NCBI GenBank assembly: GCA_002633005.1
Contig: NMRA01000120.1
Span: 828,371 to 892,370 of the forward strand
Length of the DNA: 64,000 bases
DNA from: Phoronis australis
Taxonomy: Eukaryota; Phoronida; Phoronidae
Direction: 5' to 3'
Position 1 is the stretch's first letter; each line of letters starts with the position of its first letter. The notes under the pieces are model-generated. The model ran no database searches. It saw only the letters and a program-made list of their open reading frames with translations, and was not told where the DNA came from. This document shows positions 1 through 11,411 of the stretch, one piece after another. The translations under genes and the position numbers were made by a program.

Positions 1-930
1 AACTTATATATTCACAATTATTTGAAGGCATTTATGAAATAAACAATACATGATATGAATTGGGAATCATAATTAACGCTAGTAATCATCTGAACGATGG
101 AAGGAATTTTTCTAATGTTACATTTAGTATCTGATGCTTGTGTGCGAGTGTGCTTGAATGTGCGTGCGCGCGTGTGTGTAGAAGTGTCGAATAATTGTAC
201 TCTCCATCAATTCTATAGGACTAAGTGTCATTAAAGGAGGATGTTGATTTTTATTACACTACACACTTTTCAGAAATGTTTGCATGGCATTGAAGTAAAA
301 AAGCGTGTCAGTCTAGAATTGGCTGTCTGAATTAAATCGTTAATTTTATGCGAACAGTTAAGCGAACAATTATCGACATTAACACCATCGATGAACTGCA
401 GCTTGAAGGACTACTCCACCTATCGACCATTGGCAACCGTAGGCCTATCGGCTTCAATGGCCGTTTCCCACAGATACCGTAGGACACACATACGGTACGT
501 TTAAATCCGCCAAATCAGTGAACAGGGTCATAAGTTTGAATATATACTATTGCGAACACTGTTTAGGAATTTTACACCACAAGCTCCTTAAAGCGGTTAT
601 AAAATCGCCTTCCATCACAAAAAAACAAAACTTTGCTTTAGACCGCTTACATTTATGAAATAAGTTTAAATCTTTTCCTTGGTCAAACTGGAGACTATAT
701 CAGGGTTCTTGAAGAACTGACTTATTGTTATTGCTTGAGATTAGGAAAGCATTGTCTCAACAAGCAAACCTCGAATAACTTATTGAGTAAGAAACTCGTT
801 GAGACCAATAAATAGCGGTGAGCTGTCTAAATCAAAAGCTCGCTTCTTGAACGGAACGTAAGCTTTGAAGCCGGTGGCTAGACAATTTCAATTTGCATGT
901 GAATACGTTTACGGAACTGTCATCATATAC
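1..930. other. Non-coding stretch, probable intron of gene B
   Basis: No convincing exon was found here. Because the exon at 931-1242 ends in a splice donor, this should be intron of gene B continuing beyond the window edge. A short TG-rich stretch lies around 130-180. Nothing else stands out. Confidence 0.5.
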
Positions 931-1242
931 CTATGCCGCTTCCTCCACACCCGCTGAGAGGAGGCTTCCAAGAGCCAGAATTTTTAGAGCACGTGAATGA
1001 TTTCATTTCTTTTCCGTCGTTGAATTTTCGTTTTTCAAGGCACCGTAATATGATGGATGATCCTCTAGCGACAGTCAGTCGCGATCTGTCTCCTCCACGT
1101 ACCGGGCCAGATACGATTGATGCTTTGAAGCTGTCCACGTTATTGAGTTGACATGGGGCCTCGGTCATAGCGAGTCGTTGTTGATTGAGTTGTGCTCTCT
1201 GGTAAATGTGTTTTTCAACCGAGTCTCCTAAACTGCTTGATC
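931..1242 (-). CDS. Gene B exon: second sushi/CCP-like domain
   Basis: The exon has 312 bases, phase 1 at both ends. Its acceptor follows a long pyrimidine tract ending TTTTTAG, and its donor is G|GTATAT. It encodes a stretch of about 30 residues, then a sushi-like domain with the pattern C..L...V..G..I.L.C...F.DG...FTC....W..PLSGC, that is four cysteines with the tryptophan before the last. The N-terminal extension (SLGDSVEKHIYQRAQ) is absent from the other sushi exons. Two internal AG dinucleotides (giving exon ends at 1227 or 1194) would also keep the frame, so the 5' boundary is the least certain part. The exon ends with a donor, so the gene continues left of the window. Confidence 0.65.
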
Positions 1243-1445
1243 CTAAAAATTTCAAGATGAGTGAAAAGTCAAAAACCAACACACAGCTAATAAGACAGGA
1301 CAGCAATATATTGCCAACAGGTCTACCGCACAATCGGTCTCGATAATCCGAAGGCGATATTCCCAGCCAAGCAAACGCATACAGTAAATCTACAGCAAGT
1401 CTCCTTGCATGGCCAATACACGAGCGTTCCAGTAAATATACTTAC

Positions 1446-1664
1446 TTTCGCCTATGCAAGAGCTGAGAGTAGGCACCCATGATATTTTATTGTTAGAACA
1501 CGTAAATGACTTTGACGTAGTATCATCCGAAAACGTCTTGTTATTAAGACACAGAAGTGTAACAGACTGCCCTCTGGCGACCGTAAGTGATCGCTGGGCT
1601 CCATGCACGCCGAGCACTGCATCGATGTTCAAACTGCCCAAATGAATGTAACACGGCGGTAAGA
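1446..1664 (-). CDS. Gene B exon: first sushi/CCP-like domain
   Basis: The exon has 219 bases, phase 1-1, with acceptor CTTTTCCAG and donor GAAA|GTAAGT. It encodes one sushi-like module: LPPCYIHLGSLN, then VARGQSVTLLC, FTCS, and W.PTLSSC, giving four cysteines. It is the direct counterpart of the gene A exons at 50,713-50,495 and 44,804-44,592, and has the same length as the former. The A left by the preceding Ig exon joins TC to make an isoleucine codon, so the splice is in frame. The serine/threonine-rich loop typical of the gene A array is missing here, which makes this look like the ancestral form. Confidence 0.8.
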
Positions 1665-2088
1665 CTGGAAAAGAGTTGAACGCATTTAGATCTCGCAAAC
1701 CAACCCGCTCTATTGCGAAGTATTTTAAGACCTCAAAAGACATTACATTGGCTCGTTCCGACAATCGGATTAAGTTATTGCTACACGCTGCTAATCCGGC
1801 AATGAACTATCTAAACCCTACGATTGCTTTTTTTTTGGTACAGCAAATATTTGTTGCTAAAAATGCAGAAAAAGATTGTTTTTCGATGAGCTTGAGACAC
1901 TTCCACCTCAACAATTTACGGAGAACGAAGAAGGAAAGGAGCTTGCTGGATATAAAAGCATATAACAGATCTTACGATCAGTTAAATTCATTTCAGGCCG
2001 TCAGAATAGATAAATCTAGAGTGAAATAGATGCACCCTAAAGTATATTTAGAAACGATATTCTTTTACTAGTATGAGCTGGGAATTCA

Positions 2089-2245
2089 GTGGCGGAGTTA
2101 GGGGGGACAAGAGGGTCATGCCCCCATAAAATTCTCCCAGATTCCATTTGGCAGTTCGTGGGAGCAAATGTTGTCTGCTGGCAAAATCCCGGCTAATACT
2201 CTGCCCTGGCCCCCTTAACTCAAAATCCTGGATCAACCCCTGGAA
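2089..2245. mobile_element. Short transposon-like fragment
   Basis: The segment opens with CAGTGGCGGAGT and closes with a block whose reverse complement reads CCAGGGGTTGATCCAGGATT. Terminal motifs of the form CAGTGGCGGATCCAGG are common at the ends of non-autonomous DNA transposons in animals, so this may be a degenerate MITE. The two ends match only partly and no target-site duplication was identified. Confidence 0.3.
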
Positions 2246-3317
2246 TGAATAGTTCTGACGTGTCCATCAAGCTATTACCTCCAGCCAATAAAGGGGGAAA
2301 TGCAACCTCTGCGATCATCCACCATCTTGGGCCAAAAAAAGTTGCTAACAAAGTCCGAACCAGTTTAGGACAATTACAAGGCAGATCAACTATTTGCAGA
2401 CTAAGAACGTGCTTTAGACATATGTAAGCATGTGATTGACTTCTCGAATGGCATCTGAATTGGAGCTTTAATGTAACTGGGTTCATTTGATTTCAGTTAA
2501 TCGGTGTACTTAATAAACGCTAGAAGATCGTTAGAGCTATTAAGTTTGGATACATTTTTGGCGAAAATGGTATACATTTTATTGTATGATAGGGGAAATT
2601 TCGTATTCTTAGCCACTGAATTTTGGCACGTTTTCCCCCGTGTATGGGAGGGTGCAAGTCGTGGCTGAACGGAGCGAATAGATTTTGGAGTGTTGATAGA
2701 GTAAAGACTGTTTCGAGTTGCTCACTTAATTTAACCTCGGCCGAACGCACAAAAGTCTCAAAGAAAATACTTGAGAACTAATATCTGTTCGATTGCTCCA
2801 GTCAGCGATGCGAAGCATTCACGTGCGATGATTTCTCGGGTCGTTTTCTATTGTCAATTTTTTATCTGCTTATTCTGTAACCAACTGTTTTGGAAGTTTT
2901 CTTCAGTTCAGTTCTATTATGGAACTCATTAGAAAAGACCCCCATTATCTACAAATACGTACCATGCTTTACAATCTTCTTTGTCATGGTTCTATATCAG
3001 TCACTAATATGCTGAAACCTATAAGAGTTCTCTCACATATTCTGTTGAAATCAACTACATTATTATTTGCCTGACTTGAACATCAAGTGCTAACTGCTTG
3101 TAAACAAATGTAACATCCCATCAAAACTTAAAGGACTAAAATTATTTAATCAAGACCGACTTAAGATATAACTGCCAATTTATGCATAATGTACGTTTTA
3201 AATACCTAATTGATTTAAATTACAAATGACTTAAGGCAGAACTGAAAGTGTGGTATATTTGTCCCTGAGCAAATGACATTAAAGAAAAAGTATATTGGCG
3301 TAGCTATGAAAAAGGAG

Positions 3318-3440
3318 TAGGAGCTATAGCCCCCCCAGCCCCCCCCCCCTTGTGGTGCACTTCCCAAAGACAATGGGCGGCACATCACCTAAAAAGGGGG
3401 CTATAGCCCCCATCCCCCTGTGGTGGGCCTCCCATGAACG
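3318..3440 (+). repeat. C-rich dispersed repeat, two tandem partial copies
   Basis: Two copies of a motif built on GCTATAGCCCCC, a C-run, and TGTGGTG...CCCATG lie in direct order. Related copies are at 14,370-14,425 (plus) and, reversed, at 27,912-27,965. The second copy here ends about ten bases from the 5' splice site of the gene B exon 3450-3623. It is probably the terminal part of a dispersed transposon family; no coding capacity was seen. Confidence 0.6.
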
Positions 3441-3449
3441 GGCGCTTAC

Positions 3450-3623
3450 TGTTGTCTTGACGCACTTGCCTAGGCACCGGCAGAACGTTCACCAGTGCCG
3501 ACTGCATCGTGTAGCCAAGTTTGTTGCCAATCAGACATTGCACTCTGACGGGTTTCTTAATGTTCAGCAGCGTGAGTTCGCTGACGTCATTTCCACCTTT
3601 TAGGCGTACGTTTCCCATATTTT
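3450..3623 (-). CDS. Gene B exon: C-terminal half of the last Ig domain
   Basis: The exon has 174 bases, phase 1-1, with acceptor CATTTAG and donor A|GTAAGC. It supplies the second half of the Ig fold begun in exon 6935-6801: ELTLLNIKKPVRVQCLIGNKLG contains the second Ig cysteine in VQC, followed by the G-strand SALVNVLP. The usual D.G.Y.C motif of Ig domains is replaced by KKPVRVQC. The gene A paralog (51,626-51,459) keeps VRVQCLIGNKLGY and QSALVNVLP exactly and is two codons shorter near the 3' end. Confidence 0.85.
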
Positions 3624-4581
3624 CTAAATGAAGCAATCATTATGATTATCATTGATATTGTTAATGTGTTTCCATTCTGATAGACATGCTGTACTGCAGT
3701 GGACGTTGTCGTCGTCGCCTTTAATTCTCATAAAACTGCCCCTTGTTCGCTTACGGAAATTCCCTGTTCTGTTCAACGCTTGGTACCAACGTTTAGTAAA
3801 AGGTACAGCATGCTAATACAAGTAAATATATAGTATAACTAGTTAATTCATGTGAACCAGTGGTCCGTAACTGATATCCACGCCAGATGAAGATCTGAAT
3901 TAGCCAGAAGGGTTTTGGGGATTTTAAAAATGATTGTAAACCTACGTTCCATGTCCAAAGCCCCGTTTATATGCCTCACGTTTACACCCTTACGGGAATA
4001 TACACCTTACACGAAATGTACGCCTGGGTATAAATGTAAATTTATATCGTGATAGCACGTGAAAAAGAAAAGCAATAGTTGCGTTCGGTACTCTATACAT
4101 TTGGCAGCGAAGTCGACACGAGCAACATTTGCCAATTAAGAGAAGACTTTTATATAACATTTGCCTTGAATCTGGGTAGCTCTGAGGCTCAGATGTTTCT
4201 CGACTCTAGAACAAATGAACAAGACAATCCACCTGTCAGGTTAGCCAAATCGTAATGAAGGCGTACATGATTTGCTAATCGTTGTAATGGAAACCTGGCG
4301 GAGTTACGAAAGCAAGTGTTTTCCAATTCTCGGGTCATGTGTGAAATAAGCACAGTCACAGTCGATTGCAGCGCAAAATTTCCGCAGGCCATAACTTGAA
4401 GAAGAGATGAGATCAATAATTTTGCAGTGGAACTTTTTTCTCGTTGGGACATTCTCAGATGAAATGAATTCTTGGTAGCATAGGGCAGTGGTATTCATTT
4501 GTAAGTGGGATAACCTACATGTATGTCCTGAGAATCACGCTCATTCGATACGATATTCGTCATTTTCCGTTCGACGTTACA

Positions 4582-4604
4582 ATATATACATATACATATA
4601 CATG

Positions 4605-4659
<55 letters not shown>
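4582..4659. repeat. (TA)n microsatellite
   Basis: About 78 bases of TA/TACA dinucleotide repeat, pure TA over the last 40 or so. The translated open frame across it is only alternating Tyr and Ile. Confidence 0.95.
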
Positions 4660-6244
4660 CTACAACTTGAGAAACTTTTTACTGCCAAATCAGAAAAAAA
4701 TCTTTTTAACCAATCTTATCAATCTTACTTTGAAAACCAGAACGATTGAGCATTTCTATGGCATCCTGCTTCCACTGCACTAAAACTGAGAGTGACGTTT
4801 TGTCTCCGCAAGTGAAATGCTGCACGTTTTTGTCAAACGCACACGCTATGAATCTTTTGTGATATCAAGGTGTTCTATAGAAATTAGAACCCCGGGGTAA
4901 GACATATATCCCGGAGTTGAAAACAGACTCCCCCACCTTCCAAAGAGCTATCCAGTCCGAAAAACACGAACCCCAACCTTTAAAACAAGAACTCCAACTT
5001 TTAGAACGCGAAACGGGGCTCGGACAGGAAACCCCGATAATTTTTCAATTTTTCTGAGAAGGTGTCAGTAGCCTAAAACTTTGAGATAAAGCCTCTTCAA
5101 GTACTTTGCAGTTGTCTTCTGCATTTGTTTGTCGATAAGAAAAGACAACTTATATTATGACGTTATTTGAGTTTTTATCGGTAAAACTCGTACTTGTTTG
5201 TGAGCTACTTTCAACATAATGTATGCTCTCAACACGTAGACATTTAGTTGATTTTAAATTATTCAATTGTTTCTCCACTTTTTTTGCAAAAATGACAAAC
5301 GAAAATATTGTTTTGAGTGCCATTGTTTATTAATTTCTTTAAATATCTTTACAATTGACTGCATTTTAGGATTCGATGATCTACTTGTCTAGAGTACATT
5401 ATTTTCTGACACAATCAATTTCCGTACTTTGAAATGGACCGCAAGAGTCATTCACTCAAAAGACTTGCACCACCACCAGTTTCATCGTTCTGGCACTCAA
5501 AAAGGTGTATTTCAACTCCCCATCGGTCATTAAAACGGAATTGAATCTGACAAATCCTCCACCACAATAGCACTTGCCATTATTGTTCACTCGGGTACAT
5601 TATAGCAGGATTTATGTTTTCGTGTGAAATTGATACAAGTCGTATGAACACAAAGCACTTTAAAGGTACTAAGTTAATGTTTTGTTTAGATAAACAATAT
5701 TTGACAGAAAGTGCAGGAGTGCGTTTCGGCCTCTGGGTGTCCTGTCCGATCCTCGGCATTCCTTTCTTAAAGGTAAGGGTTCGTGATTTTCAAGCTGGTT
5801 AGCTGTTTTGAAGGTGCGGAACCCCTGGATATCTCTTTTACACCGGAGTTCCCATTTTGATGGATCACCGTGGATGTGTAAGCACTATTTATTATAAATA
5901 TAGATCATGTAGCGCGAGACCGTCATCATAGTTGTATAGGCAACTAAATTCTTAGTTCGAAGGGTACAAACTCAACGATTTAAGAAGTTTTTTGAATACA
6001 GTGGACGGGGTGAGCAATGGAAACGATTCCCAAGACTTTACTGCCTGTCCACATAACCTCGGAGTTTCACGGGATAGCCTAACTATTCCAATTTATTACA
6101 AAATATTAAAACCCGTTAAATATGCTGCAAAAGCTGATGTTACTATTAAGTAGTAATGCACATGACAACGTCACTCAGAAATAGGCGAGCTTCGTATCGA
6201 ATGACCATGCTGAGAATAGGAAAACACCTTTTTTCGTAACTCAT

Positions 6245-6653
6245 CCAGGGCCCGGTCTCCAATCTTTTTACTCGAAATGGAACTCGAAATTAGGTTTGGC
6301 ATTTTCTACTCTACTTTTGGGCGAACTCAAGATAAGTGTCTATTATTCTATGCTCGAGTACACAATAACTTACGTAGATAATTTATTGCCCTTAGTTCAC
6401 AGTTTGTAAACCCAATATTAAAGCAATAAGTTCGAGTTTGAACTCGAAATTTCGAGTTTTTACTTGAGTTTGTAGCACGAATATAAGGGTCTTCAAGGGC
6501 AAACTTGAACTAGAAACTCCTATGCATAAACTATAATGTATTCGAGCACATTCTGATAACCAATTATCTTAAGTTCGCACAAAAGGAGCAGAGAAATTGC
6601 CAAAAATAGTTTCGAGTTCGTTTCGAGTACAAAGATTAGAGACCGGACCCAGG
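6245..6653. mobile_element. MITE with about 45-bp terminal inverted repeats
   Basis: The left end (6245-6292) and the reverse complement of the right end (about 6607-6653) match over roughly 45 bases with few differences. Both begin CC[A/T]GGG[C/T]CCGGTCTC and continue through AATCTTT and a run of TCGAA-containing motifs. The 400-base body has no coding capacity and repeats the TCGAGTT/AACTCGA motif internally. This is typical of a small non-autonomous DNA transposon; no clear target-site duplication was found. Confidence 0.75.
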
Positions 6654-6800
6654 TTGCAAATAGTGGGGTTGCCAAATCATGTGTGCATTCATTACTACTT
6701 GAGGTTTTATAATCCATGATATCCCAATCAAGGCACGCTTTGTGATGTCCGTAACACTTTTCACTTGTGTATACTCGAGATGCGTTTGTAAAAAACGTAC

Positions 6801-6935
6801 TTGCTGGTTTGCCGTTCACGAACCATGTCCTTTTCCCGGGGTGAGGCTTTCTGTTGTTTGCCTTGCAAGTTAATGTCGCAGATCCTCCTTGTTCCACCGT
6901 CATGTCTCTCCATAATTCACTGAACGCTGGGGGAT
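6801..6935 (-). CDS. Gene B exon: N-terminal half of the last Ig domain
   Basis: The exon has 135 bases, phase 1-1, with acceptor ATTCTTTAG and donor AA|GTACGT. It encodes DPPAFSELWRDMTVEQGG, the first Ig cysteine in ATLTCKA, and the C-strand tryptophan in RTWFVNGK. The gene A exon 54,715-54,581 has the same length and about two thirds identical residues by eye. The reading frame runs on upstream into the intron, but the acceptor used here restores the VYY-PP linker seen in both genes. Confidence 0.88.
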
Positions 6936-8023
6936 CTAAAGAATAGCTAGTGTCTACGAGCTGAACCACAATATAGCCCATATACATTGCATTTCTCGAA
7001 GTACGAACTGAACGAAAGACACCTTAGTCTAAGCACAAATATATTGTTTTCTGGATTGCTATCTGCGTGCACGAAATTCCATGAGACTTCGTAGCTGCAT
7101 TCCAGTGATAATGATAAACCTGCGAGTTGTAATTTGTTGATATTTAAGATTTCTGTTCTGGTCGTTATTGCTTATCACCTTGCTTGATAACTTGGCTTGA
7201 CACCCCTGGTCGTTTTGTTCGTCGAGCATGGTATTAATATTCTTGAGTTATTAGTAATTCCTAAGCCCAGAACATTATTTCCAAAAATTATGATAACGAT
7301 AACAAAGCATTGGCAACGATTGTCAGTGTGGACGGCCTTTAGACAACTAATTGCAAAAACTGGTCTCAACTTGTTCCCAGCTCTTGATTGGGAACACGAC
7401 TAAACTAGGGATTTGGTGAGTTTGACAACCGGTGCGAAATAGCAAAATTCTGCCTAACATGGCCAAATTCTGCCGAACATTCCCTCTTGAACACTGACAG
7501 TCACACGATCTTCAGGTGGTTGCCGATTGGCCATTCTTCACCAAACTCCACCAAACTGTTTTCAAATTTTCAATACCAACCTTCAACAAAATTCAGCAAA
7601 CTTGTTTGGTAGTGTTTGTCAACCCGTCCACACTGGTAAACTTCTGCTTGTGAAATCGAATTTGGTAATGTTTGCCAATGTGGACGAGCTTTTACTCTGA
7701 TGGGAAGTAACTTTCTTGGGTTTGCAAATAAGTGGCCATTGAATATTCCTTGAGACCACGTTTGGTGCATTAAATGATCCGCCGAGACAGCCCATGAAGG
7801 CACAGACCAAGGTATCAAGCAATATTTACCGAACGGCCATGAAATTGCCTCTAATTAGATTAAGGAACATTATGAGACCAATCGGTAAATGGTTGTGAAT
7901 TAAAGGTTGTTTTTATGGAAGGCGCCGGGGTTTCATAACACTTTAGGCAGACTTTTGCCAATGTCTAGTTCCAGATATGTAGCGTAGTGCTAAGCAACAG
8001 AGTATCATACTGATTATACTCAC
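6936..8023. other. Gene B intron
   Basis: No exon was seen. Around 7325-7345 and 7605-7690 there are short related segments containing GTGTGGACGG or its complement and TTTGGTARTGTTTG, probably pieces of an old repeat. Confidence 0.4.
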
Positions 8024-8214
8024 AATACACGCTTATTTCGAATTTATCCATAAATTCTTCATTTGGGTTAAGGGTGCCGGTGTATTCAAATTTGCCTTCG
8101 TGGAGAGGACCCGCGTAGAACGCTTTCACTTCGAATCGAAGCTTCTGAACCGCCAAGTGCACACCTTCTTTTAGATTTGGCGGGAACTCCCACGTGTGCT
8201 TTATGAATGGAAGC
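8024..8214 (-). CDS. Gene B exon: second part of the cysteine-free domain
   Basis: The exon has 191 bases, phase 2 start and phase 1 end, with acceptor CTTTCAG and donor T|GTGAGT. It encodes LPFIKHTWEFPPNLKEGVH, then a strand-rich stretch (LRFEVKAFYAGPLHEGKFEY) ending EFMDKFEISVY. With exon 11,526-11,412 it forms a domain of about 100 residues with a central tryptophan and no cysteine at all, Ig-like in strand pattern but lacking the disulfide. The gene A paralog is 56,047-55,857, of identical length. Confidence 0.85.
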
Positions 8215-8264
8215 CTGAAAGTAGAACAGAACTTGATTTTCGCACCTTCATTAACTTTTTCACA

Positions 8265-8720
8265 ACTAAAAGTTCCGGTTCTGACCGGTTACGACTGATT
8301 ACGACCTTGGTCTGCCCGGTTCTGACTATTGTTCTTGAAGCCACTATCAGTTATATGATTTTAAATCTGTTTTTACGTGTTCGCCTCCAATTGGTTCCGA
8401 CCAGTTTTGACTGGTTCTGACCCCTCCCTACCGATTTCGATTCAATTTCATGCTTTTAATGTGGGTTTTACGTGTTCGCTTCCAATTGGTTCAGACTGAT
8501 TCTGACGGATTCAGACCGGTTCAAACCGCTCACGACTATGGTTTTTCGATCCCCAATCGCCTCTCAATTATTTGTTGGTTTATCAGGCCCGTTCCTGGGT
8601 TCCGACAGGCTCTGGTTCCAACCGGTTCCTACCGGTGCCAACTTGTGCCAGCCGATTCATACCAGTTCCAGCCAGTTTCGAAGGACATTTTCACGTCACA
8701 GCGTTGGCTGAGGTGTCTTA
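8265..8720. repeat. Degenerate GGTTC/GAC short-repeat region
   Basis: GGTTCYGAC-like words recur many times across this intron segment. A larger unit is also duplicated: the block at about 8355-8425 (TTTTACGTGTTCGC then TCCAATTGGTTC) reappears at about 8450-8520. The plus-strand open frames here come from the repeat and are not credible genes. Confidence 0.6.
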
Positions 8721-8899
8721 GACGGTGCCGCGGTTTCCAATTCTTTGCTTCTAACTCTGGCTTTTAAACTGATGCTTTGGTTATGTTCATTTATGGGATA
8801 ACAGAATCAGGAAATTTGGCCTAACTGTTAAGGGGTTGTCCCATTGGAGATTTATTTCTTCACGTTGAAATTAACGCATTGTATGGCGGACCATTACGG

Positions 8900-9105
8900 C
8901 CAAAAAAAAATGGTCGTTTGAAAAGTATCTTAGTTTAACGAGATAGCTAAGTTGCTATAACGAGATGTTGTACCACAATATTGGCCTCGAATGGCAAATA
9001 TAACCGTGTAATAACCCATTTGGTTATCTCACTAGTGAGATAACATTTTGGCGGGAAACCGAGGCCGGTTTCGCGTCGCCGACTTTACCACTACACCATC
9101 GAGCG
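8900..9105 (-). mobile_element. Possible tRNA-derived SINE fragment
   Basis: Read on the minus strand, 9098-9088 is TGGTGTAGTGG, a perfect match to the RNA polymerase III A-box consensus TRGYNNARNNG. About 28 bases further on, GGTTTCCCGCC (9060-9050) is a weak B-box candidate. The spacing is shorter than usual. A perfect 22-base palindrome (9023-9044, centred on ACTAGT) follows. The sequence does not fold obviously into a tRNA, so a SINE relic is the best reading. Confidence 0.3.
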
Positions 9106-9636
9106 TGAAAATATAATACTTAAAGGAGCACGCGCAATAATCCCATGTTCAAAAAAGGTCATTGTACTGACATTTATACGCTATAAAAAATAAGACGCAT
9201 AATTTCCATAAAAACGATATCTTAATTCAGTGAAATTTTTCACTTAAGTTCCCTCACTTGTAAATCACGGATCTCCAATTTGAATGCGGGTATCGTGTCG
9301 TCTGTATCTTTTGCCTTGCTAATTATACTTAGTTACCAGTGGTAACCTACTTTAGCAGACGATAGTTTCCCGGTCGAAGCTTAGCGTGATAAAATGTGTT
9401 TTAAGCTATGATAGTTGGAAAACTTTAATTTATAAATTCACTTTATTTCTATTTTGTTTAAATTTTCAACCGGTTTTCAGTAAAAGCATTATTTGACAAA
9501 AATAGCTCAGCTGTTCTTAAAAGGTCACGACCTCAGACCCCGGGCCTCTGAGATAGAAAGTAGTTACAAAGCCGAGGCGAGTCCAGAAAGGTAAATCGAT
9601 TCATTGCAATGTTTCTCGTTTAGTATGTTGTATAAA

Positions 9637-9798
9637 TAGATTATTACATGTTCTCAGCCGTTATCCCCTTTATCTAGAGCCCTCGTGGATTTTGTAGAGT
9701 TATCACCCTCGGGGCTAATGCCCCTTGGGCGATAATTCTTCAAAATTCACTCGGGCTCTAGATAACGGGGAAAAACGACTTCGTCATGTAATAATCTA
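9637..9798. mobile_element. Foldback element, 162 bp
   Basis: Two arms of about 75 bases are inverted copies of each other around a tiny TAAT centre (about 9717-9720). Outer ends read TAGATTATTACATG and its complement CATGTAATAATCTA; inner parts share TCTAGAGCCC and CGGGGC. The ends are compatible with insertion at a TA dinucleotide, as in mariner-type MITEs, but this is an inference. Confidence 0.75.
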
Positions 9799-10072
9799 TG
9801 TGTATCTCGTAAAATGTAACGAGATACTATATCCTTACAACGTGGTAATTGACATTTTTGTGTTCTATTAATTTGGTCCTAATACTCCGCCGTGCAAACG
9901 TGAGCTACCAACTCGGAAAGTAACTGGTGTTGAAGAATCCTAATAATTATAATGTTTAGAGAAGAGAGAACAAGTTTTCTGAGCCTCATATCCACGTCAG
10001 CTCAATATAGTCAGAGATTAGTTATAGGTGCATACTAACCGAATGGTGTGTCTAATGCTGTAGTTCAATTTG

Positions 10073-10222
10073 GTGATCGAACCGGCGAACTACGTCAAGT
10101 GGACCTACCTTTTGAACTTTCCATGTCAGAGAGCATTGTTAAAAGCATTGCGGGAGGAGGATATGGAAAACAATTTCACATTACCGCATTGCACTCGACT
10201 GATTCAACGCGTATGGGATAAA
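10073..10222. repeat. Dispersed repeat, copy 1
   Basis: The segment matches 12,238-12,392 over about 150 bases: GATCGAACCGGC, then CCTACCTTTTGAACTTTCC, GTGCGGGAGG-like and GATTCAACGCG words in the same order. The two copies lie in neighbouring introns of gene B in the same direction. Neither has an open frame. Confidence 0.65.
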
Positions 10223-10387
10223 AAACATTTTATCAATTAATTTCTGAGTTCATTCATATTTTGTTGTATATCGAAATAACAAATTTTATGCAGCCACAAG
10301 TATTATTTTAAGTTCTATTTAAGCAACAACCTGCTTATACATTTTTTTCTAAACACATGTTACTATTGGACTCACCGGTTTCATGAG

Positions 10388-10640
10388 CACGTCAGTCATT
10401 ATCATCACTATTATCATCACCATTTTCATCACACTGGTATTCCAATTTCACTAAGATTCACTGCATCAGTCAGAGCTTTTAATAATCATTTTGTCATTAT
10501 CCGTTATCATCAGCATTATCATCTTTATCACTAATCATTCAAATTCGTCAAGAGTTATTGTACAAGAGTTATGTTACTTATAATCATGTTGTCGTCCTTA
10601 TCATAATCATCATCAAACATTATCATCATCGTTTTCGTTT
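10388..10640. repeat. ATC-rich low-complexity tract
   Basis: Many imperfect TCATCA/TTATCA trinucleotide words form a degenerate (ATC)n region. Confidence 0.7.
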
Positions 10641-11246
10641 ACCATTCAATTCTGCGAAGAGTCACTCTCCCAAACGCTCGTATTAGTTGCACATTTGCTC
10701 AACTAGGTTTTATCAACGTGGCTACATGTTTTCTGCTTAAATGGTGTGTTGAAACCCTAGCGGAATGTTCGGTAATACAACATAAAACATGTCGCTCTTG
10801 TCAGATTTCAATTATGACCACACTGCGTTTCTCAAGCCAAAAATGCGAAACGTGAAGAAAATTCATTTAGTTACTTCCTACGATAACTGCTACATGATAT
10901 CAATCCATTTCGGTCAAACTGGTCATAAATGTATGTGATATTCCTAGAAATGCGTCATTGAAACACAGTAGGCAATAATTATAACTTTGGGAAAATTTAC
11001 CATAAAATTTTAACCCATATATTCTTGTTTGGGAATAGAATTATTTTAAGAAACAACGAGATCTGATGAATGAAAAAGGTGCCAATGAAAAAGCATCCAT
11101 TTCCATCCGCTTTGTGCGAACACGCATGCAAGCTCATGGTCACAACCATGCAAGGATGCAAAAAAGATAGTGATGATTGTCGTGAATAGCTTTTGCCTTA
11201 AAGCGTATTTAAAATAACATTGCAAATAACATTACAGTTTCGACAC

Positions 11247-11286
11247 GTTCAATGACTTTTCGGAAAGTTCAATGACTTTTCGGAAA
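11247..11286. repeat. 20-base tandem duplication
   Basis: The word GTTCAATGACTTTTCGGAAA occurs twice in immediate succession. Confidence 0.9.
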
Positions 11287-11411
11287 CATGTTGCCTAAGT
11301 CTAAAACACCCATTTGGACGTTATCTTGCCTATATTCCAAACGGAGTCCCTAGTAACTTTGTTTAGCGGAACGGCCGGCGGTAGATTCATCTCAGTATAA
11401 AATAAACTTAC

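Larger units (their letters stand above)
1665..3449. other. Gene B intron between Ig and sushi exons
   Basis: No exon was recognised. The left half holds a repeat-like segment at about 2089-2245 (listed separately), and the right end holds a C-rich repeat at 3318-3440 (listed separately). The rest is unremarkable AT-rich sequence. Confidence 0.5.
3624..6800. other. Gene B intron splitting the last Ig domain
   Basis: The stretch contains a TA microsatellite at 4582-4659, a MITE with long inverted ends at 6245-6653, and a short imperfect direct repeat rich in GAACYCCAACYTTTARAAC around 4965-5010. No further exon was recognised. Confidence 0.5.
8215..11411. other. Large gene B intron rich in small repeats
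   Basis: It contains the GGTTC repeat region, a possible SINE (8900-9105), a foldback element (9637-9798), one half of a dispersed pair (10,073-10,222), an ATC-rich tract (10,388-10,640) and a 20-base tandem duplication at 11,247-11,286. No exon was recognised. Confidence 0.5.

Noticed and set aside
923-1333. Apparent signal peptide (LLSCLISCVLVFDFSLILKF) at the start of the gene B sushi frame, suggesting a separate gene start
   Set aside because: The hydrophobic run is the translated pyrimidine tract that precedes the acceptor TTTTTAG at 1243. Splicing there leaves a phase 1 exon like all others, so it is intron rather than a signal peptide.
4488-4670. Plus-strand open frame with Tyr-Ile alternation
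   Set aside because: It is the TA microsatellite translated.
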